Shown here one piece after another: positions 25,099 through 33,862 of a stretch of DNA of 64,000 nucleotides. The first letter of the stretch is position 1. Each line of letters opens with the position of its first letter. The translations under genes were made by a program, and so were the position numbers. Where the stretch lies: positions 1 to 64,000 of the forward strand of contig PJET01000004.1 in NCBI GenBank assembly GCA_002825515.1. The letters are read 5' to 3'. The notes under the pieces were generated by a model, which was not told the DNA's origin, did no database searches, and was given only the letters and a program-made list of their open reading frames with translations. The stretch is from Candidatus Thorarchaeota archaeon MP11T_1. GTDB taxonomy: Archaea > Asgardarchaeota > Thorarchaeia > Thorarchaeales > Thorarchaeaceae.

Positions 25099-25782
25099 TC
25101 AAGTGATCAAGTGCAATGGGATTACTGTCAGAGTGACTTTATCATCATCAACAAGCCCAAGAGCATCCCTAATGTTAATTGGAGCCACGACCTCTAGAAT
25201 CTCTTCACTGTGATGAGTACGCTGAGCAATAACTACAGCAGCCTCTATTTTCCTATTCACCTTTACGCGGTAGCATATCACATCACCAAATGTACGACCT
25301 TTATGTGTAAAGCCACTAACCACTAAAGGTGGAGTGTTTTTCATTCTTCCAATTGCCTTGCGTGAATCATCATCTGCTATTTTCACATTTAGAGTCCCAA
25401 GATGAGGTTTGAACCCTAGAGCGGCCTTTAGTTTTGATGAATAGACGTCAACATAATATGCTCCCTCACCCAAACCTGTGACAACTGAGCCCTCTATAAC
25501 GATTTCATCCTCTGGTGGTGCAAATGCAATCTCCAAATTGGATAAGACATACAATAGCTCATCACGTCCCTTATTGGTAATTTGAAGGAGCATTCCTTCA
25601 GCAGTATGTATTCTGCTCAAGTAGCCCTGTTCAACACATTGTGTAATTCTTCTCGATGCAGTCTGTTGGCTAACATTCAGAATTTCTCCCAGCTCTCCTG
25701 TTGTGATTGTTGTCTTACCATGAATTGCTCCCTTGTTAGCAAGAGAATACAATGTAAACCATATATCCGGGATAATCATCAT
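25099..25782 (-). CDS. ribK: CTP-dependent riboflavin kinase with N-terminal HTH
   Basis: A 227-residue two-domain protein. An N-terminal winged helix (about 1-85; TGELGEILNVSQQTASRRI) is fused to a riboflavin kinase domain (about 95-222) with GEGAYYVDVYSSKLKAALG, the TLNVKI strand and VAPINIRDALGLVDDD. Archaeal RibK makes FMN using CTP. The HTH suggests that it may also regulate its own flavin genes, as proposed for RbkR proteins (established family knowledge, not shown here). It follows the translin gene by 2 nt. Confidence 0.9.
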   Translation of the reverse strand: MMIIPDIWFTLYSLANKGAIHGKTTITTGELGEILNVSQQTASRRITQCVEQGYLSRIHTAEGMLLQITNKGRDELLYVLSNLEIAFAPPEDEIVIEGSVVTGLGEGAYYVDVYSSKLKAALGFKPHLGTLNVKIADDDSRKAIGRMKNTPPLVVSGFTHKGRTFGDVICYRVKVNRKIEAAVVIAQRTHHSEEILEVVAPINIRDALGLVDDDKVTLTVIPLHLIT

Positions 25783-25784
25783 AA

Positions 25785-26438
25785 TCAGTCCTTCAAGCGC
25801 GCTCCAACATTATCCAGTTTCTTCATTAGCTTACTTTGCCCCAGAGCTCTTGTGAGGTCTCCGCGAGTTCGCTCAACCAGAGACCGACCTATATCACATT
25901 TTCTTCTCAAATCGGGAACCAACGCATTTGGATAATCGAATGTATGTAGCTCTTCAAGAATTTCTTCCATGAAGCCAAGGAATGTTTCGGCTTTTTCCAA
26001 CTTATCATTACGTAAAAGATCCAGTATAGCTCTTCTGAGCTCGCCTACAGTATCTGCAAGGCCATTTAGGTATGCTCTTGATGGGATTCCATATTCATCA
26101 GGAGGTGTGAATGAATCAGATTCTAAGAGGGAGAGTAGATTGATAGCTTCCGTCAATTCTTGGTAGGCAATATCAAGTCCCTTTGACTTCAGCATGAAAT
26201 CACTCTTTGCCAATCCTTGCGAAGCCTCAATAATCAACTGATTGGCCTCCTTGACCAAGATCTTTGCCTCGCTGAATTCCCCTCTATGCGTCATCTTGAT
26301 TGCCTCACTACACTTCCGAATTGCTTTTCTTCCAAGGGGCAATGTCTTTTCTCGAACCGAATCGTCCTCATCAATCTCGTTTCGTAGTGGTGTGAGGATA
26401 TCTGCTAGTTTCATCTTATTCACCCTCGCTTCAGTCAT
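25785..26438 (-). CDS. Archaeal translin-family protein
   Basis: A 217-residue all-helical protein. REKTLPLGRKAIRKCSEAIK (about 29-48), GEFSEAKILVKEANQLI and the late LHTFDYPNALVPDLRRKCDIGRSLVERTRGDL match translin/TRAX, including acidic positions near EEILEELH. Eukaryotic translin-TRAX forms an octameric RNA-binding nuclease; archaeal members are RNA/DNA binding. Its start overlaps the taw1 stop by 4 nt (ATGA type), so the two are translationally coupled. Confidence 0.85.
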   Translation of the reverse strand: MTEARVNKMKLADILTPLRNEIDEDDSVREKTLPLGRKAIRKCSEAIKMTHRGEFSEAKILVKEANQLIIEASQGLAKSDFMLKSKGLDIAYQELTEAINLLSLLESDSFTPPDEYGIPSRAYLNGLADTVGELRRAILDLLRNDKLEKAETFLGFMEEILEELHTFDYPNALVPDLRRKCDIGRSLVERTRGDLTRALGQSKLMKKLDNVGARLKD

Positions 26439-27397
26439 AGCTTCTTAATTTGTTTACTGCGTGAAAGCAGTACAACCCGACTCTCAACCTGTTCACCTGA
26501 AAGATAGTATCCAGTTAAAGTTGCAAGCTTCTCTGAAAATGCATAAATCTCTCTATGAGTTGGCACATTAGTTTGGTCTAGACGATCTCTTGAAGATCCT
26601 AGGAACATATACCCCTTCACCTCAATGAAATCAGGTTCACCAATTTCTATGAGTTTAGAATATTCTCGCACATCGTGCATGTTTCGATTTGCCACCATTG
26701 TCAATCTATTGACAGTTCTGGTGTCAAGAGATTGCATAGTTTCTTGTGACTGCAGAATCCGATTCCAACCATCTCGTAGGCCCGGTTTGCAGAGTGTTTT
26801 GTAAGTACTTTCATCTGCTGCTGCCAGTGTTACGTACAGTTGCGTGGGTAAAGACATTGTTGACAACACATCAGGTTGCGTGCCGTTCGTCACAAGAAAT
26901 GATGTCATCCCTCTTTGGTGAATCTCATCGATAAGGTCACTTAGCAGAGGATGAAGTGTTGGTTCTCCTGCCAATGAGATTGCTACATGTTTTGGATCTC
27001 TCGCTTCCTTGTACTTCCTCTCTGAAACCATTGCACCTGCTTCGGGATTATATCCTCCAAGAGACCTCAGGTTTGCCATAAGCACAGCATCCATGAGCTC
27101 GTTAACTGGCATCACATCTGTATTAGACATATCCGTTTGATTCCAGCTCACTCCAATATCCGAAGGAGTGACTCGCCAACAGAATTCACAGCTCTGAGTG
27201 CACTTGTCTACAACAGGCGTCATTTGAAGACATCTGTGCGACTGGATTCCATAGAATCGTTGTTTGTAGCAGGAAGTGTCATGAAGAAGCGCCTTCTTCT
27301 GCCACTGACAAGCTTTGTAAGCGCCTCTATTACCAAGTATATGGTATCCCTGTTTCTCGAGCTTATCACTCAACTCAATTGGCATGTTAGAGTTCAA
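26435..27397 (-). CDS. taw1: 4-demethylwyosine synthase Taw1 (TYW1-like radical SAM)
   Basis: A 320-residue radical SAM enzyme. CTQSCEFCWR (about 67-76) provides the SAM cluster Cys, with a second Cys set upstream (CQWQKKALLHDTSCYKQRFYG) as in TYW1, which has two clusters. ISLAGEPTLHPLLSDLI and VTNGTQPD follow. Taw1 condenses pyruvate carbons onto m1G37 made by Trm5. It belongs to an apparent operon psmB - B12/radical SAM - taw1 - translin - ribK. Confidence 0.92.
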   Translation of the reverse strand: MNSNMPIELSDKLEKQGYHILGNRGAYKACQWQKKALLHDTSCYKQRFYGIQSHRCLQMTPVVDKCTQSCEFCWRVTPSDIGVSWNQTDMSNTDVMPVNELMDAVLMANLRSLGGYNPEAGAMVSERKYKEARDPKHVAISLAGEPTLHPLLSDLIDEIHQRGMTSFLVTNGTQPDVLSTMSLPTQLYVTLAAADESTYKTLCKPGLRDGWNRILQSQETMQSLDTRTVNRLTMVANRNMHDVREYSKLIEIGEPDFIEVKGYMFLGSSRDRLDQTNVPTHREIYAFSEKLATLTGYYLSGEQVESRVVLLSRSKQIKKL

Positions 27398-27457
27398 ACT
27401 TTATCGATGGCAAGTCTATTGTGTATCTTATCAGGGTTTGGCAATGTCCATTCTTGA

Positions 27458-28717
27458 TTAAGACCTGCGTGAAGAAAGGTCTTCACCAAGACTCTCTTGC
27501 GCACTCCAAGACCCTGTCAGTATCTTTTTCCTCGATAATTCTCCAAGGAGTCTTCTGCTTTCTGAGTCAAGTCTGCCTGGAGATTCATTCTCGAAGGCAC
27601 TACCAGGCAGTGGCATGAAGACATGTCCATGAGTTTTAGCTCCCATCTCAGCTAAAGAGTAACAGAGATCAATGCTGTCATGCAACTCTTTCTTAGTTTC
27701 ACCTGGTAGTCCAAATATCATGTCCACATGTGGGATAAAACCACACTCTAGAGCAGTGTTTATTGCAGCCAATCCTTCCTCAACTGTGTGGTGGCGATTG
27801 ACTAGTTTGAGAACCCGGTTGCTACTCGATTGTAGACCAATTTGGAGTGTTTCGTTTGCCACATATTCCCTCATCATTTCAAGAATCTGTTTATTAACAA
27901 ACTCTGGTCTGACCTCTGAAGGGAAAGACCCGAAGAAGACCTCTTTCAGTCCCTCGATTCTGGTAACTGCTCCAAGAAGTCTTTCAAGTTTATCTGGCTC
28001 TACAGTACGACCTCTACCACCATATGAAAGAGCATTTGGTGAAAGAAACCATGTTCGATTGAATCCACTTTTTTCAACAGCTCTTGTCACCCAGTGAACT
28101 ATTTTGTCAATAGATCGGTTTCGTACTCTTCCCCCTGTAAGAAATGGAGTGCAGCAGAATTTGCAGGAGTATGGACAGCCGCGTGTGACTTCAATCGGTC
28201 CCATAATATTCATCCCTAGAGCAAAAGGAGGGTAGGCATCAAGATCAACAGGCTCAAGGTTTCTTGGCTTTGGACAATCCTCTGTTACTTTTCCAACTAC
28301 CCCTGAGATATCAGCAGGATCTGCATCATTCATAAGATGCCACAATAACTCAGGGAATGTCTTTTCGCCTTCCCCTACAACTACATAATCAAAACCAATC
28401 TCAAGAAGCTCTAATGGTCGTGCACTAGCGTGTGGACCTCCACCAACAATGATGACAGAGTTGCCAAACTTACTTCTTGCATCTTTAATCTCTTTGTAAA
28501 TTCGCTTCGTCTGTGTGCTCATGACTGAATGAGCAATTATTGTAGAACCCTTGGCAACACTCGTCCGTATTTTGTTGGTGGTTATCCTTGCAGGTGCTTC
28601 TATAGTAAGTTCACAGAGTCGATGGTCTGTTTCAATTGCTCCCATCAGAGCTGCTAGACTGTATCTCGATGAAGAATGAGCACTGAAGAGAAGGGTATGT
28701 GAATCCACCTGTTGCAC
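27458..28717 (-). CDS. B12-binding domain / radical SAM protein (TIGR04013-like)
   Basis: A 419-residue protein. The N-terminal third is a cobalamin-binding-type Rossmann domain (VIIVGGGPHASARPLELLEIGFDYVVVGEGEKTF split over about 89-122) lacking the full DxHxxG His. The radical SAM cluster is RGCPYSCKFCC (about 177-187). Later GLQSSSNRVLKLVNRHHTVEE and FGLPGET are typical. Archaeal members of this type are of unknown function. It sits 5 nt after psmB and before taw1. Confidence 0.85.
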   Translation of the reverse strand: MQQVDSHTLLFSAHSSSRYSLAALMGAIETDHRLCELTIEAPARITTNKIRTSVAKGSTIIAHSVMSTQTKRIYKEIKDARSKFGNSVIIVGGGPHASARPLELLEIGFDYVVVGEGEKTFPELLWHLMNDADPADISGVVGKVTEDCPKPRNLEPVDLDAYPPFALGMNIMGPIEVTRGCPYSCKFCCTPFLTGGRVRNRSIDKIVHWVTRAVEKSGFNRTWFLSPNALSYGGRGRTVEPDKLERLLGAVTRIEGLKEVFFGSFPSEVRPEFVNKQILEMMREYVANETLQIGLQSSSNRVLKLVNRHHTVEEGLAAINTALECGFIPHVDMIFGLPGETKKELHDSIDLCYSLAEMGAKTHGHVFMPLPGSAFENESPGRLDSESRRLLGELSRKKILTGSWSAQESLGEDLSSRRS

Positions 28718-28722
28718 GCGCT

Positions 28723-29313
28723 TTAGTTGACAACTCGCTCAGCAATACCTCTATCGGTCACACTCATGACACGGATTTCTCCGCCTGACTGAGCATCTCT
28801 TGCTATACCAGCTTTGACTGCATTGATTGCCATTTCTTCAGCCTCTTTCAAAGTTAAAGTTGGCTTGTATCCATCTTCAAGCACACCGTATGCCGGTGCT
28901 ACTCCAGACCCCGTTGCTGTAAAATCGTCTGGAATTAGAGACCCTCCCATATCCAGTGTGAAAAGCTGAGGTCCATCGGCATCAACTCCAACCACAACAG
29001 TCTGGACATATAGTGGTGCCATGCGTCGTGCGTAGAGAGTATTAGCCAACATCTTTGAGAGCGCCTTTACTGTGATTTCCTTTTTCTGATTCAATTCATA
29101 CAGTTTGATCTGTGCCTTTAGTCTATTTACCAGCATCTGATAGTCTGAGGTGAGACCTGCAGACGCAAGAACTATGGTATCTGTAAGTTTGAATGCTTTG
29201 ACACCTTTATCGGTCAAAACAAACGTACCCCAAGTGATTAGCGAATCAGTGGCTACTACTACGCCATCACTGCACTTTATTCCGACAACAGTTGCACCAG
29301 TTGGAAGTGACAT
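28723..29313 (-). CDS. psmB: 20S proteasome beta subunit, Thr1 replaced by Ala
   Basis: About 196 residues with almost no propeptide. The N-terminus reads LPTGATVVGIKCSDGVVVATD; active archaeal beta subunits have TG-TTTVG, so the residue after the cleavage Gly is Ala, not Thr. Asp17 (in ATD) and the Lys33 region (KGVKAFKL) are kept, as is the late SGG motif. It is therefore probably a structural or non-catalytic beta subunit, comparable to the inactive beta of Sulfolobales, and an active partner should be elsewhere. ATG 29311-29313 has GGAGG ten bases upstream. First gene of a five-gene run. Confidence 0.88.
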   Translation of the reverse strand: MSLPTGATVVGIKCSDGVVVATDSLITWGTFVLTDKGVKAFKLTDTIVLASAGLTSDYQMLVNRLKAQIKLYELNQKKEITVKALSKMLANTLYARRMAPLYVQTVVVGVDADGPQLFTLDMGGSLIPDDFTATGSGVAPAYGVLEDGYKPTLTLKEAEEMAINAVKAGIARDAQSGGEIRVMSVTDRGIAERVVN

Positions 29314-29350
29314 TATCAATAGGCCTCCGAAAGGGGAGCTAGTCTGTGTT

Positions 29351-29384
29351 GGTCACGTCCGCTCGTTTTAAAACGTTTGTGACC
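29351..29384. promoter_or_regulatory. Symmetric bidirectional promoter, psmB / NOG1
   Basis: GGTCAC (29351-29356) and GTGACC (29379-29384) form an inverted repeat around a 12-bp perfect palindrome CGTTTTAAAACG (29364-29375), whose centre TTTTAAAA can serve as TATA in both directions. It lies 38 nt from the psmB start and 34 nt from the NOG1 start. Confidence 0.5.
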
Positions 29385-29417
29385 TGTCCTATCTTGCCCC
29401 TATGGAGCTTGATTACG

Positions 29418-30470
29418 TTGAGACGACTCAATCCCTTTGCAAACATCCCAACTATAATGACGGCAGAGGAGATTATCGAGTTTGCTCATAATAGATCTAC
29501 CAAGATTAGCATGAAAAGCTCGCTTAGAATGAAAAAGATTGAACGAAGCCGCATTAGAGAAGTTGCAAGACTCCAAGAGTTCACAAAACAGGTCAAAACA
29601 AAGCTCTCTGAAGCCGTGGAGCAATTTCCTTCAGTGGAAAGACTTCATCCCTTCTATGTAGAATTGTCTGAAATCTTGGTAGGCAATGATAAACTGAAAC
29701 AATCCCTTGGAGCTGTCTATAACTGCATTCCTCCAATTGATGATATCACGGACAAACACCTTCAAGCTATCAAACTGGCAGATGATTTTCGCCAGATGAA
29801 AAAATCAAGAAGTGCTGCCAAAGGGCGAATCTCCTCTATAGTCCGAGCGACAGCAGAAAATTTGGACTTCATAATTAACGCGAAAAACACACTTTCCAAA
29901 CTTCCAGGAATCGCACCCAACTCCCCCACCATAGTCTGTGCAGGATTTCCTAACGTAGGAAAATCAACTCTTGTCAAGGCGGTTTCTACAGCAGAGCCAG
30001 AAATTGCATACTACCCCTTCACCACAAAAAGCGTAATCATCGGACACTTAAGAGTTGACAATCATAGTGTGCAGATTGTGGACACCCCTGGAATCCTTGA
30101 CAGACCAATGGCGAAGCGAAATGAGATTGAACGCGAGGCAATTGCGGCATTGAAGTACCTCGCAAATGTCATAATCTTCATGATAGATCCCTCTGAGGCA
30201 TGCGGATGGACATTTGACCAACAACTGAATCTATTGAATGAAGTCCAGAAGATGTTTCCAATAAACCCCATTCTGATAGTCCTGAACAAGATCGATATTA
30301 CTCCCGTTGAGAAGCTTGAAGAGGTCAGAAAGAAACTGCCAAAGTGTCATGAAATCATAGCATCAGAGGGTATTGGAGTTGAGAAACTGATTAGAAACGC
30401 AGTTGAAGAGGTCGATTTGACTTCACTCCAAGAGTCTATCGACGATTATCTTGCATCTTTATCAGAGTGA
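29418..30470 (+). CDS. NOG1-family GTPase (OBG/NOG subfamily), ribosome assembly
   Basis: About 350 residues. An N-terminal helical domain (LNPFANIPTIMTAEEII and later) is followed by the G domain: G1 GFPNVGKSTLVKAV, G2 YPFTTKS, G3 VDTPGILDRP, G4 LNKIDI and G5 ASEG. The arrangement matches Nog1, which matures the large ribosomal subunit. The start is TTG 29418 with GGAG ten bases upstream, so that the protein opens at the usual LRRLNPF; longer in-frame readings are unlike the family. The stop overlaps rtcA, which is convergent, by 9 nt. Confidence 0.88.
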   Translation: MRRLNPFANIPTIMTAEEIIEFAHNRSTKISMKSSLRMKKIERSRIREVARLQEFTKQVKTKLSEAVEQFPSVERLHPFYVELSEILVGNDKLKQSLGAVYNCIPPIDDITDKHLQAIKLADDFRQMKKSRSAAKGRISSIVRATAENLDFIINAKNTLSKLPGIAPNSPTIVCAGFPNVGKSTLVKAVSTAEPEIAYYPFTTKSVIIGHLRVDNHSVQIVDTPGILDRPMAKRNEIEREAIAALKYLANVIIFMIDPSEACGWTFDQQLNLLNEVQKMFPINPILIVLNKIDITPVEKLEEVRKKLPKCHEIIASEGIGVEKLIRNAVEEVDLTSLQESIDDYLASLSE

Positions 30471-31523
30471 TAGCCCTCCACCTTCCACGATAATAGTCCC
30501 AGATTCTCCAGTTTTGCCTTCTAACTCGATTTTTGTTCCCAAAATCTTCTTTACTGCCCAAATATTCGTCGTTAGATGCGAGGTAATTTTCGCGACGCCA
30601 AACTTACTTGTTCCTTTTGCTATTGCTAAATATGGGATAAGCATATCACCAAGATGAGAATCTATTGCCATTCCTGTTGCGACTTCAGCTACTAGATGTG
30701 AAGCCGCATCGCTTCCAACTTGTTCTGCACTCTTCCCGCGTTCACCAAGTTCGTCTGTGCCTATTCTGAACCCTTCTTCTGATTGAGCCCAAATCACTAT
30801 GCCACTTCCCGGTCCTAGATGTGGGTCTTCTTCCTTTCTATAGGACTCACGAGCTATGTCTGGTTCAACCTCCAGATGCTTGGCTATAATTTCACCTGCA
30901 GATACTGCCTGTCTTTCTGCTATATGCCCCGGCAAACGCACACAATGGGATACACCTCTCACACTGCTGATATTTCCAAATCGAGTTCCCTCAAAAGATT
31001 TGATGCTATCCACTGGAGTGACATCACATATGACATGTCCACCACCTCTGGGAAAATGACCACGTTTTCTCTGATGAATCTGAATCCTTGGTCCCAAAAT
31101 TTCCAATGTATGTACAAAGATGTTGTTCAAGTAATCAATCGGTGGACTCCATTTCACATCAGTTCCTCCTCGGAGCTTGAAGCTGATAGGTTCTGAGGAT
31201 AATATCGCAGGCGGAAGTGCTGCCTGAAGAACAAGGGAGATTGAGCCTGCAGTACCTACATCATAGCTTATCATACCGCCGCGACGTTGGCGCGGCACGA
31301 ATTCCACAGCCGTGCTTCCTACCTGCAACCCCGCAATTTTTGCGTCAACAATTCTTCCCGTGACTTCAATCCCGGCAATGTGTTGTCTTTTGAGACCTGG
31401 TTTTGGTCTACCTGCGCGAATATTGAAGATTCGAACTGGCTTCATAGTCAGTGCAGAGAGTGAAACCGCGGTTCGTAAAATCTGACCGCCACCCTCACCA
31501 TATGAGCCATCTATTTCAATCAT
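30462..31523 (-). CDS. rtcA: RNA 3'-terminal phosphate cyclase
   Basis: About 353 residues. IDGSYGEGGGQILRTAVSLSAL (split over about 3-24) is the family opening and EFVPRQRRGG follows. HFPRGGGHV and LGPGSGIVIWA lie in the middle, and the catalytic region DSHLGDMLIPY is near the C-terminus. RtcA converts RNA 3'-phosphate to a 2',3'-cyclic phosphate by way of an adenylate. ATG 31521-31523 gives the family N-terminus. Confidence 0.92.
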   Translation of the reverse strand: MIEIDGSYGEGGGQILRTAVSLSALTMKPVRIFNIRAGRPKPGLKRQHIAGIEVTGRIVDAKIAGLQVGSTAVEFVPRQRRGGMISYDVGTAGSISLVLQAALPPAILSSEPISFKLRGGTDVKWSPPIDYLNNIFVHTLEILGPRIQIHQRKRGHFPRGGGHVICDVTPVDSIKSFEGTRFGNISSVRGVSHCVRLPGHIAERQAVSAGEIIAKHLEVEPDIARESYRKEEDPHLGPGSGIVIWAQSEEGFRIGTDELGERGKSAEQVGSDAASHLVAEVATGMAIDSHLGDMLIPYLAIAKGTSKFGVAKITSHLTTNIWAVKKILGTKIELEGKTGESGTIIVEGGGLSL

Positions 31524-31639
31524 GTATCGAACCCTATGAGTCATCTATGAATCCTGTTAAGAACTTCTTCCTTTGAACTCTCCTTTTGTCCAAGTACTAA
31601 CCCTTATTTGTCATATACGACCCATCTAGAGCGATTACA

Positions 31640-32164
31640 ATGAGATCTCTGTTCATTGGGCGGTTTCAGCCAATCCATATAGGCCATATTCATACAATCA
31701 AACAGATCTTAGCAAAGGAAGAAGACATAATCATAGTCGTTGGTAGTTCTCAATACTCTCACACCCCAGATAATCCGTTCACTGGTGGCGAGAGAGTGAT
31801 GCTCATAAGGCAAGCACTGATTGACGAGAAACTTCCCCTTGAACGTATCACGGTGGTTCCACTCTCAGACATCAATATCCATCCTCTCTGGGTGAGTCAT
31901 ATGCGTTCCTTTGTACCATATTTTGATAAAGCCTACAGCCATAATCCACTCGTCAAGAGACTTCTGGAAGACGGTGGTATAAAGACCGATTCAACAAAGT
32001 TGCTTGAGAGGTCGACATATAGTGCTAGCCATATCCGTGACTTGATACGATGGAGCAATGATGAATGGGAATCTCTTGTGCCTAAAGGCGTGGCAGAACT
32101 AATTAAGAACCATAAACTCGATGAGCGTATCCGAGAAGTTGGTGAAATTCGTACGAAAAAGTAG
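31640..32164 (+). CDS. nadM: Nicotinamide-nucleotide adenylyltransferase (archaeal NadM)
   Basis: A 174-residue Rossmann nucleotidyltransferase. The HxGH motif is in GRFQPIHIGHIHTI (about 6-19), FTGGERVMLIRQAL follows, and the S-x-x-x-I-R loop is SASHIRDLI. It makes NAD from NMN and ATP. Quinolinate phosphoribosyltransferase (nadC) is in the same window at 54518. Transcription probably ends in the T7 tract at 32166-32172. Confidence 0.93.
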   Translation: MRSLFIGRFQPIHIGHIHTIKQILAKEEDIIIVVGSSQYSHTPDNPFTGGERVMLIRQALIDEKLPLERITVVPLSDINIHPLWVSHMRSFVPYFDKAYSHNPLVKRLLEDGGIKTDSTKLLERSTYSASHIRDLIRWSNDEWESLVPKGVAELIKNHKLDERIREVGEIRTKK

Positions 32165-32316
32165 CTTTTTTTGACCAATCCTTTAAAAAGCCACCACAAA
32201 AAAGAAAGATTTGGTGAACGTCAATGCTAGGTGAATACGTTCCGAAACTTCATTAAACGACTTCTTCTCAGTCCTAGCCAGTTCCATGCAACAAAAAACA
32301 CACAGAGGATAACATC

Positions 32317-33795
32317 ATGAGCAACGAAAAAGACGATACGAAACTTGTCATCTTTGACATGGACAAAGAGAATAACTTCCCAGATTGGTTTACTGAGATC
32401 TGTAGAGTTGCTGAGCTTGCAGATGTCAGGTATGGCGTGAAAGGGTTCACCCCATTCCCTCCTTGGAGTTTTATGAGCATGAACCTGATGTTTGAGATCT
32501 TAGAAGAGGTTCTCCAGCGAAAAGACCACCTGCCCATGTTGTTTCCTACTGTTATTCCTGAGAGCAATCTCACAAGGGAGGCAGAACATGTTGAGGGATT
32601 CACTCCTCAAGTCTTCTGGATAGAAGAGATTGGAGCTGGCGAAAAACTGGAAGAGCGACTAGCTCTAAGACCCACAAGTGAAACTGCAATCTATCCGATG
32701 TACTCTCTCTGGGTACGTAGCTGGCGTGATCTCCCCATGAAGAGATACCAGCGATGCTCAGTCTTCAGGTCAGAAGTAAAGAGCACTCGTCCGTTTCTGC
32801 GAGGAAGAGAGTTTCTGTGGATTGAGAGCCATAATGTCTACGCCACTCACGAGGAAGCCAAAGCACAGGTCATAGAAGACTTAGAAACCTCAAAAGAAGT
32901 CTGTACTGATAACTTCGGACTACCTGTCATGGTGTTTCGAAGATCCCAATGGGACAAGTTCCCTGGTGGTTTGAACACCTATGCAGCGGACACGTTGATG
33001 CCTGATGGTAAAGTGATTCAGCTGCCCTCAACCCACGACTTGGGTGCCAACTTTGCGAAGGCGTTTGACATAAAATTCCTAAACAAAGACAATGAAACTG
33101 TCCATGCGTGGCAGACATGCTATGGGCCTGCAATCTCCAGAATCTATGGCGCAATGATCTCAGTTCATGGTGACAACAAAGGACTCAGACTGCCTTTCAA
33201 GGTCGCGCCTTATCAAGTAGTGATTGTACCTATCTTCAAGGGAAAGAATGTTGAATCAGTGTTGGAGTACTGTATGAAAGTCAAGAAGGCGTTGAAGAGT
33301 GCAGGGATTCGCGTTCATCTTGACGATAGCGACTATACCCCTGGATGGAAATATCATTACTGGGAGATGAAAGGAGTTCCCATAAGACTGGAAGCCGGTC
33401 CTCGCGATATCAAACAGAATAGTGTTGTCCTGTTTCGTCGAGACACGATGAAACGTGAAACTGTAAGTCTCAAGGAAGTGAAAAAGAGAGTAAAATCTCT
33501 AGGAAAAGAGATTGATACTAATCTTCTCAAGATGGCTGAAGCCAAATTTGAAGGTCTTGTTGTGGATGCAGAGCGTCTCGGCGAGATAGATGATGCATTG
33601 GACCATGGAAAAATCGCACGAGTTCCCTTCTGTTCAATCGAAATGGACGCCTATTCCTGTGCTGAAGAGATCGAGAAGAACACCAGGGGCGAGATTCGCG
33701 GAACTCGGATTGATATTGACGAAAAACCCGAAGGGGTTTGTGTCGTATGTGGAAAAGTGGCCAAAGAAGTTGTTTATATAGCCCGGTCCTATTAG
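32317..33795 (+). CDS. proS: Prolyl-tRNA synthetase, archaeal/eukaryotic type
   Basis: A 492-residue class II synthetase. Motif 1 region FPTVIPESNL, motif 2 QRCSVFRSEVKSTRPFLRGREF (split over 144-165) and motif 3 GAMISVHGDNKGLRLP are all present. The anticodon-binding domain and a C-terminal zinc-binding domain (CSIEMDAYSC and CVVCG) follow, giving the length expected of ProRS type 3. AGAGGAT lies upstream of ATG 32317. A ten-codon ORF (32224-32256) lies in the leader but has no proline codon bias, so I do not call attenuation. Confidence 0.95.
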   Translation: MSNEKDDTKLVIFDMDKENNFPDWFTEICRVAELADVRYGVKGFTPFPPWSFMSMNLMFEILEEVLQRKDHLPMLFPTVIPESNLTREAEHVEGFTPQVFWIEEIGAGEKLEERLALRPTSETAIYPMYSLWVRSWRDLPMKRYQRCSVFRSEVKSTRPFLRGREFLWIESHNVYATHEEAKAQVIEDLETSKEVCTDNFGLPVMVFRRSQWDKFPGGLNTYAADTLMPDGKVIQLPSTHDLGANFAKAFDIKFLNKDNETVHAWQTCYGPAISRIYGAMISVHGDNKGLRLPFKVAPYQVVIVPIFKGKNVESVLEYCMKVKKALKSAGIRVHLDDSDYTPGWKYHYWEMKGVPIRLEAGPRDIKQNSVVLFRRDTMKRETVSLKEVKKRVKSLGKEIDTNLLKMAEAKFEGLVVDAERLGEIDDALDHGKIARVPFCSIEMDAYSCAEEIEKNTRGEIRGTRIDIDEKPEGVCVVCGKVAKEVVYIARSY

Positions 33796-33862
33796 AGCAG
33801 AAGTCCGGGGTTTTCTAGATATAGATCTCGAAAACCTTGGAAACTTTTCGGAAGTTACATGA

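Noticed and set aside
32224..32256. Ten-codon ORF upstream of proS as a leader peptide
   Set aside because: It has one Pro codon and no paired hairpins that would support attenuation.
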